From contig NZ_JAJTSZ010000001.1 in the NCBI RefSeq assembly GCF_021440195.1, positions 1,302,001-1,366,000 of the forward strand: 64,000 nucleotides of DNA, given 5' to 3'. The stretch comes from Dyadobacter sp. CY356. Lineage in GTDB: Bacteria > Bacteroidota > Bacteroidia > Cytophagales > Spirosomataceae. The notes under the pieces were generated by a model. It saw only the letters and a list, made by a program, of their open reading frames with translations. It was not told where the DNA came from and ran no database searches. A program made the translations under genes and the position numbers. Positions within the stretch are counted from its first letter, which is position 1. Each line of letters opens with the position of its first letter. Below, one piece after another: positions 27,003-36,665 of this stretch.

Positions 27003-28226
27003 TTGATCCAGGCAGAAAGTATATTAGAGCAGTTGCCTTGCGGCTGCATCGTTTTCAATGAGAACGGGACCATTACCTATGCAAATCATATGGTATGTAC
27101 CGTGCTGGGTTACAAGCGTGAAGACCTTTTGGGTCAAAGCGTAGAAATAATGCTGACACTATCAAGCCGGATTTTTTACCAGACCCATTTTTTTCCGCTA
27201 CTGAAATTAAATGAGCAGGTAAGTGAAATATTTTTAACGTTAAGATCGGAAAGTGGTAGGCCGGTGCCGATGATGGTCAATGCGAAATTAACCTCTGAAA
27301 GTGCTCAGCCGGGTTATGTATGTGTTTTCTCACCTATATGGGAAAGACAAAAATATGAACAGCAGCTGCTTGAGATCAACCGGGCACAGCAAAAAGCGCT
27401 GCAGGAAAATAAACTGTTAATTCAGCTTAGAGAGCAGCTTGAATTAAATCAATTCGAGCTGGACCGGAAAATATCTATTCTTCAAAGGCGCAGCGAAGAA
27501 TACCTGCAAATGGGCAAGGTATTCATGCACGATGTGCAGGAGCCCATACGGAAAATCAGCCTCTTTTTTGATAGCTATTTACGTACCTCGGGTAATCCGC
27601 AAAATGCAAATGAGATAAGGCATTTAACAGTGATAAGCAAGTCTATCCAGCGGTTGAAATTTTTGATGGGTTCCTTGCTGGATTTTGTGCAGATCAGTAG
27701 CGACGAAGGCGCTGTAACCCTGATTAAGACAGCTGATCTTATCAGCCAGGCCAATACCCAGCTAATAAAAGAAAATAAATACGATGGGATTGAACTCATA
27801 CTGGGTGATATTCCTGAATTTGAAGGAAGGGCCGCACAGATTAAAAGGGTATTCTTTGAACTGTTAAAGAATGCAGCACAGAATAAGGACCCAAACCGTG
27901 CTTTACGTATTGCTGTAAGCGCTGTAGTGACTGAGGAGAATGCTTACCAGAATCATTTATCAAAATACCGGTATACCGACCATATTAAAATAGAGTTCAA
28001 CGACAATGGCACCGGTTTTGACTCAAGGTTCGAAGACTATGTCTTTGGTCTTCTGAACAAACTAAACGCAGGCTCCGGCGGACCAGGGCTTGGACTGGCT
28101 TTGTGCAGACAGATTATTTCACACCATTATGGTACCATTAAAGCAAAGTCAATAATAGGAGAGGGGACAACGGTAATCATAGTGCTTCCCCTGAGACAAG
28201 CGCCCGAGTTCAATATTTATACGTAG
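27003..28226 (+). CDS. PAS-domain histidine kinase paired with the RsbQ-like hydrolase
   Basis: The ~407-residue soluble kinase begins with a PAS domain (about 5-115; PCGCIVFNENGTITYAN), then a long coiled coil (about 118-165). A HisKA-like segment has the acceptor His in MHDVQEPIRKISLFF (about 179), and the HATPase domain has the N-box FFELLKNAAQN and G-boxes NDNGTGFD and GGPGLGLALC. The start appears to be TTG at 27003, since the frame has no ATG nearby upstream and a stop at 26973. Only 11 bp separate it from the RsbQ-like gene, so the two are almost certainly co-transcribed. The facing single receiver at 28231 is the obvious phosphate acceptor. Confidence 0.88.
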   Translation: MIQAESILEQLPCGCIVFNENGTITYANHMVCTVLGYKREDLLGQSVEIMLTLSSRIFYQTHFFPLLKLNEQVSEIFLTLRSESGRPVPMMVNAKLTSESAQPGYVCVFSPIWERQKYEQQLLEINRAQQKALQENKLLIQLREQLELNQFELDRKISILQRRSEEYLQMGKVFMHDVQEPIRKISLFFDSYLRTSGNPQNANEIRHLTVISKSIQRLKFLMGSLLDFVQISSDEGAVTLIKTADLISQANTQLIKENKYDGIELILGDIPEFEGRAAQIKRVFFELLKNAAQNKDPNRALRIAVSAVVTEENAYQNHLSKYRYTDHIKIEFNDNGTGFDSRFEDYVFGLLNKLNAGSGGPGLGLALCRQIISHHYGTIKAKSIIGEGTTVIIVLPLRQAPEFNIYT

Positions 28227-28230
28227 TGTA

Positions 28231-28644
28231 CTAGAAGCCGTAATGGCTGTAATAAAAATCTTTGATATTGCCAACCAGCTGCCCGATCTGATCGAAGCTA
28301 TGTGGCTTGGTATAATACTGTAAAGCGCCACTTGCAATCACTTTTTCAATCTGTGCTGCATCTTGGGCAGTTGATATTGCCACGACTGGATAAAGTCTGC
28401 ATTGAGGATCTGACTGCATCGCGCTGATCACTTCAAGCCCGCTCATACGGGGCATGTTTATGTCCATTAATATAAGCGGCTGTTTTAAATGCGGTTGCGC
28501 TAAAATGCTATCCAAAAAGTCAATCCCATTATTAAATTCAATTACCCTGACATTATGCATCATCTCAACGATGGCCTCTCCGATAAGCATCCGGTCGTCC
28601 TCATCATCGTCTACCAAAAAAATTATTTGCTCGCTATCAGTCAT
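28231..28644 (-). CDS. Rcp-type single-domain response regulator
   Basis: From ATG 28644 the ~137-residue product is one receiver domain with VDDDEDDRML, the phospho-acceptor Asp in LILMDINMPRMSG, the switch Ser/Thr in AISTAQD and Lys in YYTKPHS. The DDDEDD start is typical of Rcp1-like regulators that serve PAS or phytochrome-type kinases. It converges on the PAS kinase gene with only 4 bp between the stop codons, so the two are linked in position but made from opposite strands. The frame extends 32 codons further upstream, in sequence that does not fit the family. Confidence 0.9.
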   Translation of the reverse strand: MTDSEQIIFLVDDDEDDRMLIGEAIVEMMHNVRVIEFNNGIDFLDSILAQPHLKQPLILMDINMPRMSGLEVISAMQSDPQCRLYPVVAISTAQDAAQIEKVIASGALQYYTKPHSFDQIGQLVGNIKDFYYSHYGF

Positions 28645-29252
28645 TCTGTTGAAGAAAATTACGAGTAAAGTTAAACAAATCAGACGAGATAAAATGTTCT
28701 CAAACCGATATAAACCCTTCAAAGCAACAACCGTTGTCAATGTGAGTAAAAATTAATCATCTTTCTACGGATTGGCCTTTGTGTAAATATGCTACCGAGC
28801 CTGACAATAAAAGCATTTTTTTTCTGCTTAATACAAGAGATCCGGGGTAACTTTTCAAACATGTCAGCCTATGTTAAGAGCGGGATGCTCCGTTACACGA
28901 TTTGAATATATGCTTAAGAGGGGTCAGCATGCTCCGGTACGTTCCGTTTTTAATTTTCACTGGGTTAACATGTTCCGGAAGGGCAGGCGATTGCTGCATA
29001 TCAGGCCACTTCAACATTCCAAAATTTCCGGCACTTATGGGGAAACATACTATGGTATATTTAGTATGTCATCATTTAAACAATATTTTTCAGCAGGCTC
29101 CTTTCAGATAAATGTGAATTTAATAGTTCCCAGATCTTGTGATGCAAATTGTCTTTGGGGTTTAGAAGATCGTAGATGTCCAAATAAAAACCCAGCGCGC
29201 TATTTTTTACGGAGCTAAAATCGATGTGTTACTTCTAGATCAACATCAAAAT
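28645..29252. other. Gap with a small imperfect direct repeat
   Basis: No gene is supported. TTAAGAGCGGGATGCTCCG (28874-28892, continuing TTAC) recurs imperfectly at 28914-28940 with a 4-base insertion, spaced 40 bp. CTCCG/TTCCGG elements continue to about 28985. Purpose unknown. Confidence 0.35.
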
Positions 29253-29296
29253 ACAAAAAACGGGCAGCAAACCTACGGAATCCTGCTCGTTTTGTA
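29253..29296. terminator. Terminator candidate downstream of sugar dehydrogenase
   Basis: ACAAAAAACGGGCAG (29253-29267) pairs with CTGCTCGTTTTGT (29284-29296), with one G-T pair and a 16-nt loop, flanked by A- and T-runs. It lies 158 bp past the stop of the leftward dehydrogenase gene. Confidence 0.5.
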
Positions 29297-29453
29297 ACTT
29301 CTGATTTTTAAAAGACTTCTTAGGTACCCTTAGCTTTGGCCTACGGTTTATTTATCCTGAGATCGCACATAAATTATGGAGATTGCCGCAGAAGATGGGC
29401 ATTCTGTTAAATAAATGCAAGGTGGGCTAGTTACAGAATACCATCCAGACTCT

Positions 29454-30950
29454 TTAAGAACCTGTATTTTTTACCCTTATTAATTTACCATTCACTTCAT
29501 CTGAAAGCAGATACAATTTACCCATCGGGCTTTGAATTACTTTGCGTATTCTTAGCCGGTCGTCTGAAAATAGCTCTTCGGCACTTTTGATGGTTTCTCC
29601 TTCTATTACCAGCCGCCATACACTGCCCCTGGACAGTCCGCCAACAAGCAAATTTCGGTTCCATGCTGCAAACTCAGTGCCCCAATAAACATGCAGACCG
29701 GTCGGTGCCACCGTTTGTAACCACGACCAGACAGGCTCAGTATAACTGTTTCCGGAAATTTCTTTTGGGGTGAACTCGGCGTAACGGTATTTCCCAGTTG
29801 TTTTCATAGGCCAGCCGTAATTGGCGCCAGCCTTCAGTAGGTTGATCTCATCGCCCTGGTGCGTACCATGCTCGCTGAACCAGATTTTGCCCGTATGCAA
29901 GTCACGCGTCAGACCCTGGGCCGCCCTGATGCCGGTTGCATATAAACCGGGGATTGCCTTATTTCCAAAGTCCGGATTGTCTTTTGGAATGGTGCCATCA
30001 GGATTTATGCGGTAAATTTTCCCTCGCTTGTCTTCTACATTCTGCGCTATAGGAATATCAGGTTCGTCTTTTTCTGTAAATATCCTTTCGCCGATTGTGA
30101 AATAGAGTTTGCCATCAACACCAAAAAGCATTCCTGCGCCATAATGGACCCGCTGGTCGGTAAAAGGTTCGGCAACAAACAGCACCTTGATTTGTTGCAA
30201 TGATTCATGCTCCAGAACTGCCCTGACAATTTTTGTGGTTCTTCCAGTAGCCGCTTTTGCAGCATAAGACAAGTAGATATATTTGTTGGATTTAAAATCC
30301 GGATCGATTAACACTTCAAATTTGCCGGTATTATCGCCAAAACCATCCAGGCTGTCTTCAAGATCGGTCGGAAAGCCCTTAATGCTGATTCGCTCTTTTT
30401 TTGGAAAATTATATTTGATCAAATCGCCTTCTTTTTCTGAGATTAGCACTTCATCCTCAGAAAGAAAAGCCATGCTCCAAGGGCGTTTCAGACCGTCTAA
30501 AACGGTTTCTTTTTGAGGCAAAATTCCGGTGGTCTTATGGGGGGTGCGGGTGGAAACTTTGTCGGCAATCACCCAGCCCTCGACGGTTTTCATTACATTG
30601 AAGTAATCAGTGAATGTCTCCCGTTCATTGATGATTTCTACCTTTGCGCTGCCCATATTATTGGTGATATCCAAAGCAACAATGTTCGTACGCAAATTTT
30701 TGGGCCGCTCGTGAGGTTTGAATAAAGCCAGATACTGACTCTTTGAAAAGCTTGTAAACTTTCCCTCACGGTAATTTTTTAAAAAACATGAAGCGTGCAT
30801 GGCTTTGCCCAGCTTAGCGGTATCGCCTGTTGCCCAACCGTCAAAATACAGCTCTATGGTGTTTTCTATTAATTGCCTTTCGGTCTGGGCGTTTTGGCAA
30901 AATGCCTGAAAACAGGCAAACAAGATTACAAATAATACTGTCCCTTTCAT
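29454..30950 (-). CDS. NTF2-like / PQQ-dependent sugar dehydrogenase fusion
   Basis: The 498-residue product has a signal peptide (1-18, cleavage near CFQAFCQ), then an NTF2-like 'lumazine-binding' domain (about 22-135; NTIELYFDGWATGD, YFNVMKTVEGWVIADK). The rest (about 145-495) is a six-bladed beta-propeller of the soluble glucose/sorbosone dehydrogenase family: RPWSMAFLSEDEVLISEKEG blade, VHYGAGMLFG with the catalytic His position, GIRAAQGLT, FSEHGTHQGDEINLL and NYGWP. Such enzymes oxidise aldoses in the periplasm using PQQ and calcium. The family usually lacks the N-terminal domain, which makes this an unusual architecture. It is followed on the same strand by no partner gene; the AraC regulator lies upstream (31058). 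Confidence 0.88.
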   Translation of the reverse strand: MKGTVLFVILFACFQAFCQNAQTERQLIENTIELYFDGWATGDTAKLGKAMHASCFLKNYREGKFTSFSKSQYLALFKPHERPKNLRTNIVALDITNNMGSAKVEIINERETFTDYFNVMKTVEGWVIADKVSTRTPHKTTGILPQKETVLDGLKRPWSMAFLSEDEVLISEKEGDLIKYNFPKKERISIKGFPTDLEDSLDGFGDNTGKFEVLIDPDFKSNKYIYLSYAAKAATGRTTKIVRAVLEHESLQQIKVLFVAEPFTDQRVHYGAGMLFGVDGKLYFTIGERIFTEKDEPDIPIAQNVEDKRGKIYRINPDGTIPKDNPDFGNKAIPGLYATGIRAAQGLTRDLHTGKIWFSEHGTHQGDEINLLKAGANYGWPMKTTGKYRYAEFTPKEISGNSYTEPVWSWLQTVAPTGLHVYWGTEFAAWNRNLLVGGLSRGSVWRLVIEGETIKSAEELFSDDRLRIRKVIQSPMGKLYLLSDEVNGKLIRVKNTGS

Positions 30951-31057
30951 TTAAAGTGATTTTTGATTTTCAAAATGAAACTATTCCATTTCGCTTCTCA
31001 AATGTCTCGTATACCTTAAACATCAGGGTGCAGCAATCCTGATTCAGCAGTACTATT

Positions 31058-32119
31058 TTATAAATCCGTACTGTTTGACGCTCTATAAACACTGGGACTG
31101 ACGCCCTTGATTTTTTTGAAGGTTGAGAAAAAGGTGGACTTGGCGTTGAACCCTACCTCATCGCCGATAGCATCGATTGTCAAATTGGGGTGTGTCGATA
31201 GCATCTTGCAGGCTTCGTTGATCCGGTATTCATTGACAAACAAGTTAAAGCCCTTACCAATATTGTCATTCAAGAGCTGGGACAGCTCGTGTCCGGAAAC
31301 ATTGATCTCTTTGGCAAGATCATTTATTTTTAGATTTGGGTTTTTGAACAGTTCCTTGTTCGCTATAACGCTTTTCAATTTGCTCACAGCAAGCTGAGCC
31401 TGCTGCGGATCAAGTTTTTTGTCGATGTATTTCTGTGCGGAAAAGTAAGATAAATCACTTGTTTTCTTCCGGTAAAGCAGGACAGATATGACTATATAGA
31501 TGATCAGCGAAAAATAGATGGCCCCAATTATATAGCTTCCCTTGTTAAAGTTCAAATATGCCCATACATATGTGATAAACAGAATAAATACACCACCACA
31601 AACGACAAGTAGGGAGTATTCAAAAGGTCTCAACCTTTCTTTTCGAACCATCTTTTTCAAAAGAGGCAATAACAAAGCAATCGAAAAGCCGATATAAACA
31701 CCCCATTGCAGGTAAATGATAGGTACAATGTAGTGTCCCCATAGCCATGGAAAGCGCTCATAAGAATACATGGAACCTCCCAATATGATAATCGCTAACC
31801 AAGCTGCCACCTGCCATATCCATTCCTTCGGAAGTTTTCTGATTTGTTTGATTTCAGATTTGATATAATAGTACAAGAACGGGCCAATAAGCAAACAGGC
31901 GGTTAATCCTACCTGAAGATATGCTTTTGGCAAATTATAGTCGAAAAAATAGGCAACAGATTTTCCGATCCTGATGCTCAACATCAATAACAGTGCACCC
32001 AACAGGTAATTTGAAAGGTGTTTTTTTGCTGGAAAGAAGAAAAAGTTAATGCTAAGCAGTAACCCATTAAATGCACCGAGAGCACTGAAAAAAAATAAAA
32101 GTTTATCACCAAAGCTCAT
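31058..32119 (-). CDS. Membrane-anchored AraC-family regulator
   Basis: From ATG 32119 the ~353-residue product has seven hydrophobic helices over about residues 1-215 (starting KLLFFFSALGAFNGLLLSINFFFFP) and a cytoplasmic AraC-type double HTH at about 255-350. The first HTH is LKINDLAKEINVSGHELSQLLN and the second reads IDAIGDEVGFNAKSTFFSTFKKIKG-VSPS, here split at the linker. Such proteins bind DNA while anchored in the inner membrane and respond to a membrane or external signal. The frame opens 19 codons earlier, but MSFGDK starts directly at the first helix. Its target may be the adjacent dehydrogenase gene (same strand, 107 bp downstream), which is inference from position. Confidence 0.88.
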   Translation of the reverse strand: MSFGDKLLFFFSALGAFNGLLLSINFFFFPAKKHLSNYLLGALLLMLSIRIGKSVAYFFDYNLPKAYLQVGLTACLLIGPFLYYYIKSEIKQIRKLPKEWIWQVAAWLAIIILGGSMYSYERFPWLWGHYIVPIIYLQWGVYIGFSIALLLPLLKKMVRKERLRPFEYSLLVVCGGVFILFITYVWAYLNFNKGSYIIGAIYFSLIIYIVISVLLYRKKTSDLSYFSAQKYIDKKLDPQQAQLAVSKLKSVIANKELFKNPNLKINDLAKEINVSGHELSQLLNDNIGKGFNLFVNEYRINEACKMLSTHPNLTIDAIGDEVGFNAKSTFFSTFKKIKGVSPSVYRASNSTDL

Positions 32120-33185
32120 GACTATTTCCTTACAAGTAATACGCAACAGATACCTAATGTTCGACCTCTCTGACAATTAGAAGCAGGCAAACCCCATGTT
32201 TCGGCAGTAAACACTTACAAATCGTTGCCCTCTTCATCTAACCCCATGCTCATAGGAACCTGTCAGAGCATTCAAGATGGCTATCCAAAGGTAAATTTAA
32301 TTCATATATGGTCATAAATAATTTCAGACGCTTCTGAATTATCATATCACCTTGTATTTGAATCGTCCCAGATGAAAAGCTGTTTGACCCAAGTCTTCAT
32401 AAATTAAATATTAGGTCCGGATGCACAGCCATAAAACCCGTTAATAGTATATTGCGGTGTGGATCTGTCTAATACCTTTACTATGACGTTCCCTTACCCA
32501 GGTTCACTAGCCGTTGCACGCTGTGTAGCTTCGGAAGGTATAAAAACAATGAGACCAATAATGTATTCTATCCGCTGCCGATCACTGAACACCAACATTG
32601 TAATGATCTGATGCATACCAAGATTCACTACGGATTTATTGTGAATTACAGGATCTATTTTTCATTATGCGGAATATCAGACTGCTCCCATAATGAAAAA
32701 TCAGGGTCTACTGCGAGCTGGTGAACTTTTCCGATAACACCGTGCCTAACGTCCTTGACCCGGCAAAGGACGCGCCCTGCATTATATTGTCATCTGGCAA
32801 TTGCATTAGCACTAGAAGATTCATGTAAGGCTTGCTGACTTATCCCGTGTTTGTTTTTACGTAGCAATAGGTGTTGAATCTTAGAGCATAAGCGTCAAAA
32901 GCATATTTTTAAGTTTATACATAAGCTTTGCCTAAATCTAAACTCCGAATCAAAAACGGTGTTGCCCTCAGTCATAACGTACAACGATCCACGCAACTGG
33001 CAAGAATCAGATGGTATCACATTGCTGATTTTTGCGCTTTTTTCAAGGGTCAAACATAGAGGACATTAAAACAAAGTTGCCAACGGCTAACTTTTGCCAT
33101 TAAAATAACCTTTATTATCATTGATCCTGTGCTTCGGTTTTCTATATACTGAGATCTTTCTGCCAGTTCAGTTTTGAACACAAAC
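32120..33185. other. 1.1-kb gap, probably decayed DNA
   Basis: Both strands are broken by frequent stops and no family motif could be rebuilt. The one striking structure is the 13-bp inverted repeat at 32657-32701, listed separately. Confidence 0.4.
32657..32701. repeat. Perfect 13-bp inverted repeat
   Basis: ATTTTTCATTATG (32657-32669) and CATAATGAAAAAT (32689-32701) are exact inverted arms around a 19-nt loop. It sits alone in a gene-free region. It could be a terminator of a lost gene or a protein-binding site. Confidence 0.5.
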
Positions 33186-33228
33186 GTCCGCTTTCGGACA
33201 GTTAAGTTTAGTTTATCCCCTTTAAACT
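33186..33228. promoter_or_regulatory. Clustered palindromes upstream of padR
   Basis: GTCCG-CTTT-CGGAC (33186-33199) is followed by AGTTTA (33210-33215) and TAAACT (33223-33228), 129-171 bp upstream of the PadR gene. PadR repressors usually bind palindromes at their own promoter, so these are operator candidates. No perfect -7 box was found next to them. Confidence 0.35.
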
Positions 33229-33356
33229 GCGTTTAAATCAATATTTAAACCTTGGCATTCTATTTGTTATACATTTACAGATCTAATAAGCCCACCATTG
33301 TTTATTAGGAATAATATTGAAGAAAATTAATCAACCACCCAGTAGTCGGCTGCAAA

Positions 33357-33683
33357 ATGAAAGGGACATATCTTGGTGAATTCGAAGAGATTATACTGTT
33401 GGCAGTAGCGATTCTTTCCGGCGATGCGTATGGTGCATCTGTTACAAATGAGATTGAACAGCAGATGGGCCGTGCTGTCAATTTGGGGGCGGTTCATGCA
33501 GCGCTGCACCGTTTGGAAGAAAAAGGTTTTATTACTTCGCAAATGGGCGGAGCTACCAATGAACGTGGCGGCAGAAGAAAAAGGATATTTTCGGTAACCG
33601 CACTTGGAATCAGGGCTTTGGAGACCATTCGTCAGCTTAGAAATCAAATGTGGGACAATATACCTAAACCTGCCGGAGTATGA
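33357..33683 (+). CDS. PadR-family transcriptional regulator
   Basis: The 108-residue protein is a winged helix of the PadR type: MKGTYLGEFEEIILLAVAIL opens the domain, GASVTNEIEQQMGRAV is the HTH, and NLGAVHAALHRLEEKGFI the recognition helix. The wing has the basic GGRRKRIFSVT strand. The form without the long C-terminal helices belongs to short PadR-s1 members. Its stop overlaps the ATG of the permease gene by 4 bp (ATGA), so both are translated from one mRNA. In Cytophagales this pairing with a prefix-domain permease is common, and PadR presumably represses the operon. Confidence 0.93.
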   Translation: MKGTYLGEFEEIILLAVAILSGDAYGASVTNEIEQQMGRAVNLGAVHAALHRLEEKGFITSQMGGATNERGGRRKRIFSVTALGIRALETIRQLRNQMWDNIPKPAGV

Positions 33684-36310
33684 ACAGCCATCCTGAAACA
33701 AAGCCTCCCAAGTGGGCCAATAAACTGCTGCATTTGTTCTGTACATCAGATTTGATAGAAGAGATTGAAGGAGATCTGCACGAATTGTTTGAAGAACGTC
33801 TGAAATACAGAGGCGAAAAAACAGCCCGATTCCGCTACATCATCGACGTTCTGAGTTTGATCAGGCCATTTGCAATGAAAAGAAGAAAACTGAGTTATCC
33901 CAAGCCAACCTTATTTGGACAAGCCATGTTAAAGATCAACCTAAAGATCGCGTTTAGAAACCTTTGGAAACACAAAGCCTTTTCATTTATTAATGTTATG
34001 GGCCTAAGTGTGGGAATGTCTGCCTGTTTCTTAATTGCTATGTATGTTCACTTTGAGCTGACTTACGATGCCTTTCACAAAAAAGCCGATCGCATTTACA
34101 GATTGGCAACAGACTTAAAAACGCCATCTGAAACGCTCAACTACAGCATCAGTTCGTGGGCATTTGCTCCCAATATTAAAAGCGAATTCGCGGAAGTCGA
34201 AGCTTTCACAAGGCTTGCAACCAGAAATTATCTGGTAAGAAAAGGCGATCTTAAATTCAAGGAAGAAAAAACTGTTTTTGCAGATAGCACCTTTTTCAAG
34301 GTTTTTGATTTTCAATTGATCAAAGGAGACCCGCAAACTGCTTTAAAAGATCAAATGAATGTAGTTTTTACCGAGAAAACTGCCAGGAAATATTTTGGTA
34401 ATGGTGATCCAATCGGCCAGACCGTGCTTTTGGGGGAAGATGGCATTGCTGCCACTGTGACCGGGGTAATGAGAGATATTCCGCAGAATTCTCAAATTAA
34501 GGGCGATCTGTTCGTTTCGATGAGCTCTTATACACAACGTTTCAACAAAGGCGTCGATCAGAATTGGGGTGACTTTGGAGCAGTCACATATTTACTGCTT
34601 AAACCCGGCATCGATCCGCAGAAGCTTTCAGCGAAATTCCCCACTTTTTTGCAGAATCATGCCGGTAAAATGATGCTTGAACAACAAATGCAGATGTCCT
34701 TGATCATGGAACCGCTGCTTGACATTTATCTGGATTCCCCACGTGAGGCTGAAGAATCAGGTAGCATAGAGAATGTAAATATATTTTCAATCGTTGCATT
34801 GTTTATCCTTCTTATTGCCTGTATTAATTTTGTTAATCTCACCACTGCGCGCTCAGTCGAAAGGGCAAGGGAAGTAGGTGTCAGAAAAGCAGTTGGTGCG
34901 CCGCGGTCGGTGTTGACCAGGCAGTTTATCTGCGAGTCTGTGCTTTTATGTATGATTGCTTTTATAATCGCTGTGCTACTTTCGGCGCTCACCATTCCAT
35001 TTTTCAATGATCTTTCAGGTAAAATCATAAGCACTGGCATTTTGGATAGCATGCCATTTGTAGGCGGACTTTTTGCATGTGCTGTGCTTATTGGCTGCAT
35101 AGCTGGGATTTATCCCGCCTTTGTTCTTTCCTCTTTTGATCCAATTTCGGTTCTAAAAGGACGGTTTTCGGCAAGTGCAAAGGGTATTTTCATGCGAAAG
35201 GGTTTAGTGACTGCTCAGTTTTCCATTTCTATTGCACTGATCATTGCTACGATCATTGTATACAGCCAACTTGATTTTATGCGCAATCGTGATCTTGGCT
35301 TTTCAAAAGAACAAATGCTTGTTATTTCTTCCCAAACAAGGCCGGAACGTAACACATTTCAGGAATCATTACTGGGTATAAGCGGCATTAAATCAACAAC
35401 TGCTTCCAGCCGTGTACCTGGATCGAAGAGTAATCAGGCTTATTCTGAAATCGAAAATGCAAAAGGTAACATGCAAACCGGTAACCTGGAGGTTTACAGT
35501 GTGGACTTTGATTTCATTGAGCAGTTCGGTTTGAAAGTTGTGGCAGGCAGAACATTCTCAAAAAATTTTGGCTCAGATAGTTCAAAAGCGTTGGTTATTA
35601 ACGAGGCTGCTGCAAGGATGCTAGGCTTTCATTCCCCGCAACAGGCACTTGGCAAAAAATACAAACAATGGGGGAGAGAGGGAACTATAATAGGAGTTGT
35701 TAAAGACTTTCATTTCAAATCCTTACAGGAAAGTATCACCCCACTTACGTTCCGCTTTCTTGACTGGTGGAACGGCAATCAGTTATCTGTGAAGATTAGT
35801 GGTGGTAATTTGAAAAATACACTTACCAGTATCGAAAACCAATGGAAACTTCACAATCCAGACCGTCCGTTCACTTATTTTTTCATGGATGAATTTTTTG
35901 ACAGGCAATACCGCAGTGACGAGCGTTTTGAAAGGCTATTCTTTTATTTTTCCATTTTGGCCATTTTTATTTCTAGCTTGGGTTTGCTTGGATTGGCTTC
36001 ATATAGTACCATGCAGCGTACCAAAGAGATCGGTGTTCGAAAAGTTATGGGTGCTTCTACCGGAAGTATAGTCGGGCTTTTGTCGGTCGATTTTCTCAAA
36101 CTGGTAGTTCTTGCGTTTATCATAGCTTCTCCGCTTGCCTGGTATGCGATGAATAGCTGGCTAAAAAACTTTGCTTATCAGACAGATATCAAATGGTGGG
36201 TTTTTGCAATTGCCGCTTTACTCTCCTGTCTGGTTGCTTTCACCACTATCAGTTTTCAAAGTATCAAAGCGGCGCTAATGAACCCAGTCAAAAGTTTGAA
36301 GACAGAATAA
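33680..36310 (+). CDS. MacB/FtsX-type ABC transporter permease with prefix domain
   Basis: The 876-residue protein starts with a cytoplasmic 'permease prefix' of about 75 residues (PPKWANKLLHLFCTSDLIEEIEGDLHELF), then IAFRNLWKHKAFSFINV and a membrane helix. A large periplasmic MacB_PCD domain and FtsX core (about 365-480) follow, then a second helix, periplasmic domain and FtsX core (about 755-870). Repeated EVGVRKAVGA and EIGVRKVMGAS motifs mark the cytosolic coupling helices. Duplicated permeases of this type span the inner membrane and work with a MacB-like ATPase in efflux, stress export or lipoprotein handling; no ATPase gene is next to it. It overlaps padR by 4 bp. The substrate is unknown. 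Confidence 0.92.
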   Translation: MNSHPETKPPKWANKLLHLFCTSDLIEEIEGDLHELFEERLKYRGEKTARFRYIIDVLSLIRPFAMKRRKLSYPKPTLFGQAMLKINLKIAFRNLWKHKAFSFINVMGLSVGMSACFLIAMYVHFELTYDAFHKKADRIYRLATDLKTPSETLNYSISSWAFAPNIKSEFAEVEAFTRLATRNYLVRKGDLKFKEEKTVFADSTFFKVFDFQLIKGDPQTALKDQMNVVFTEKTARKYFGNGDPIGQTVLLGEDGIAATVTGVMRDIPQNSQIKGDLFVSMSSYTQRFNKGVDQNWGDFGAVTYLLLKPGIDPQKLSAKFPTFLQNHAGKMMLEQQMQMSLIMEPLLDIYLDSPREAEESGSIENVNIFSIVALFILLIACINFVNLTTARSVERAREVGVRKAVGAPRSVLTRQFICESVLLCMIAFIIAVLLSALTIPFFNDLSGKIISTGILDSMPFVGGLFACAVLIGCIAGIYPAFVLSSFDPISVLKGRFSASAKGIFMRKGLVTAQFSISIALIIATIIVYSQLDFMRNRDLGFSKEQMLVISSQTRPERNTFQESLLGISGIKSTTASSRVPGSKSNQAYSEIENAKGNMQTGNLEVYSVDFDFIEQFGLKVVAGRTFSKNFGSDSSKALVINEAAARMLGFHSPQQALGKKYKQWGREGTIIGVVKDFHFKSLQESITPLTFRFLDWWNGNQLSVKISGGNLKNTLTSIENQWKLHNPDRPFTYFFMDEFFDRQYRSDERFERLFFYFSILAIFISSLGLLGLASYSTMQRTKEIGVRKVMGASTGSIVGLLSVDFLKLVVLAFIIASPLAWYAMNSWLKNFAYQTDIKWWVFAIAALLSCLVAFTTISFQSIKAALMNPVKSLKTE

Positions 36311-36665
36311 GTAACATTTTCATTCGAATTGCAAAGAGACAAATGTTTTGAAAGCGGGTAATTATCACCGTTAGCTGCTGAACTGTTTTAGAAATTTTCT
36401 AAATGGATATATTCTAAATGACAAACGAAACTTTGCATGACAAACTATAACACCAATTAATTCACCCCATTTATATTCTAAAATGGGCAATTCCGGAATA
36501 ATGGTTTTGCAACCAAATGATTAACCTATTTTCTTACCGGTTTCAGGTGCTTTGAAGCAGTCGAGATTTGATTGGTTAAAGAAATTGTTGAAGAGGCTGT
36601 TACAACGTTTCCGATAGATTGTGTGTCTTCAAAATGACGTCTTTCCACACCTTAATTGCTTGAAT
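36311..36665. other. Gap downstream of permease
   Basis: No gene is supported. CCCATTT (36466-36472) and AAATGGG (36481-36487) form a short inverted repeat that could be a weak terminator; no U-tract follows. Confidence 0.35.
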
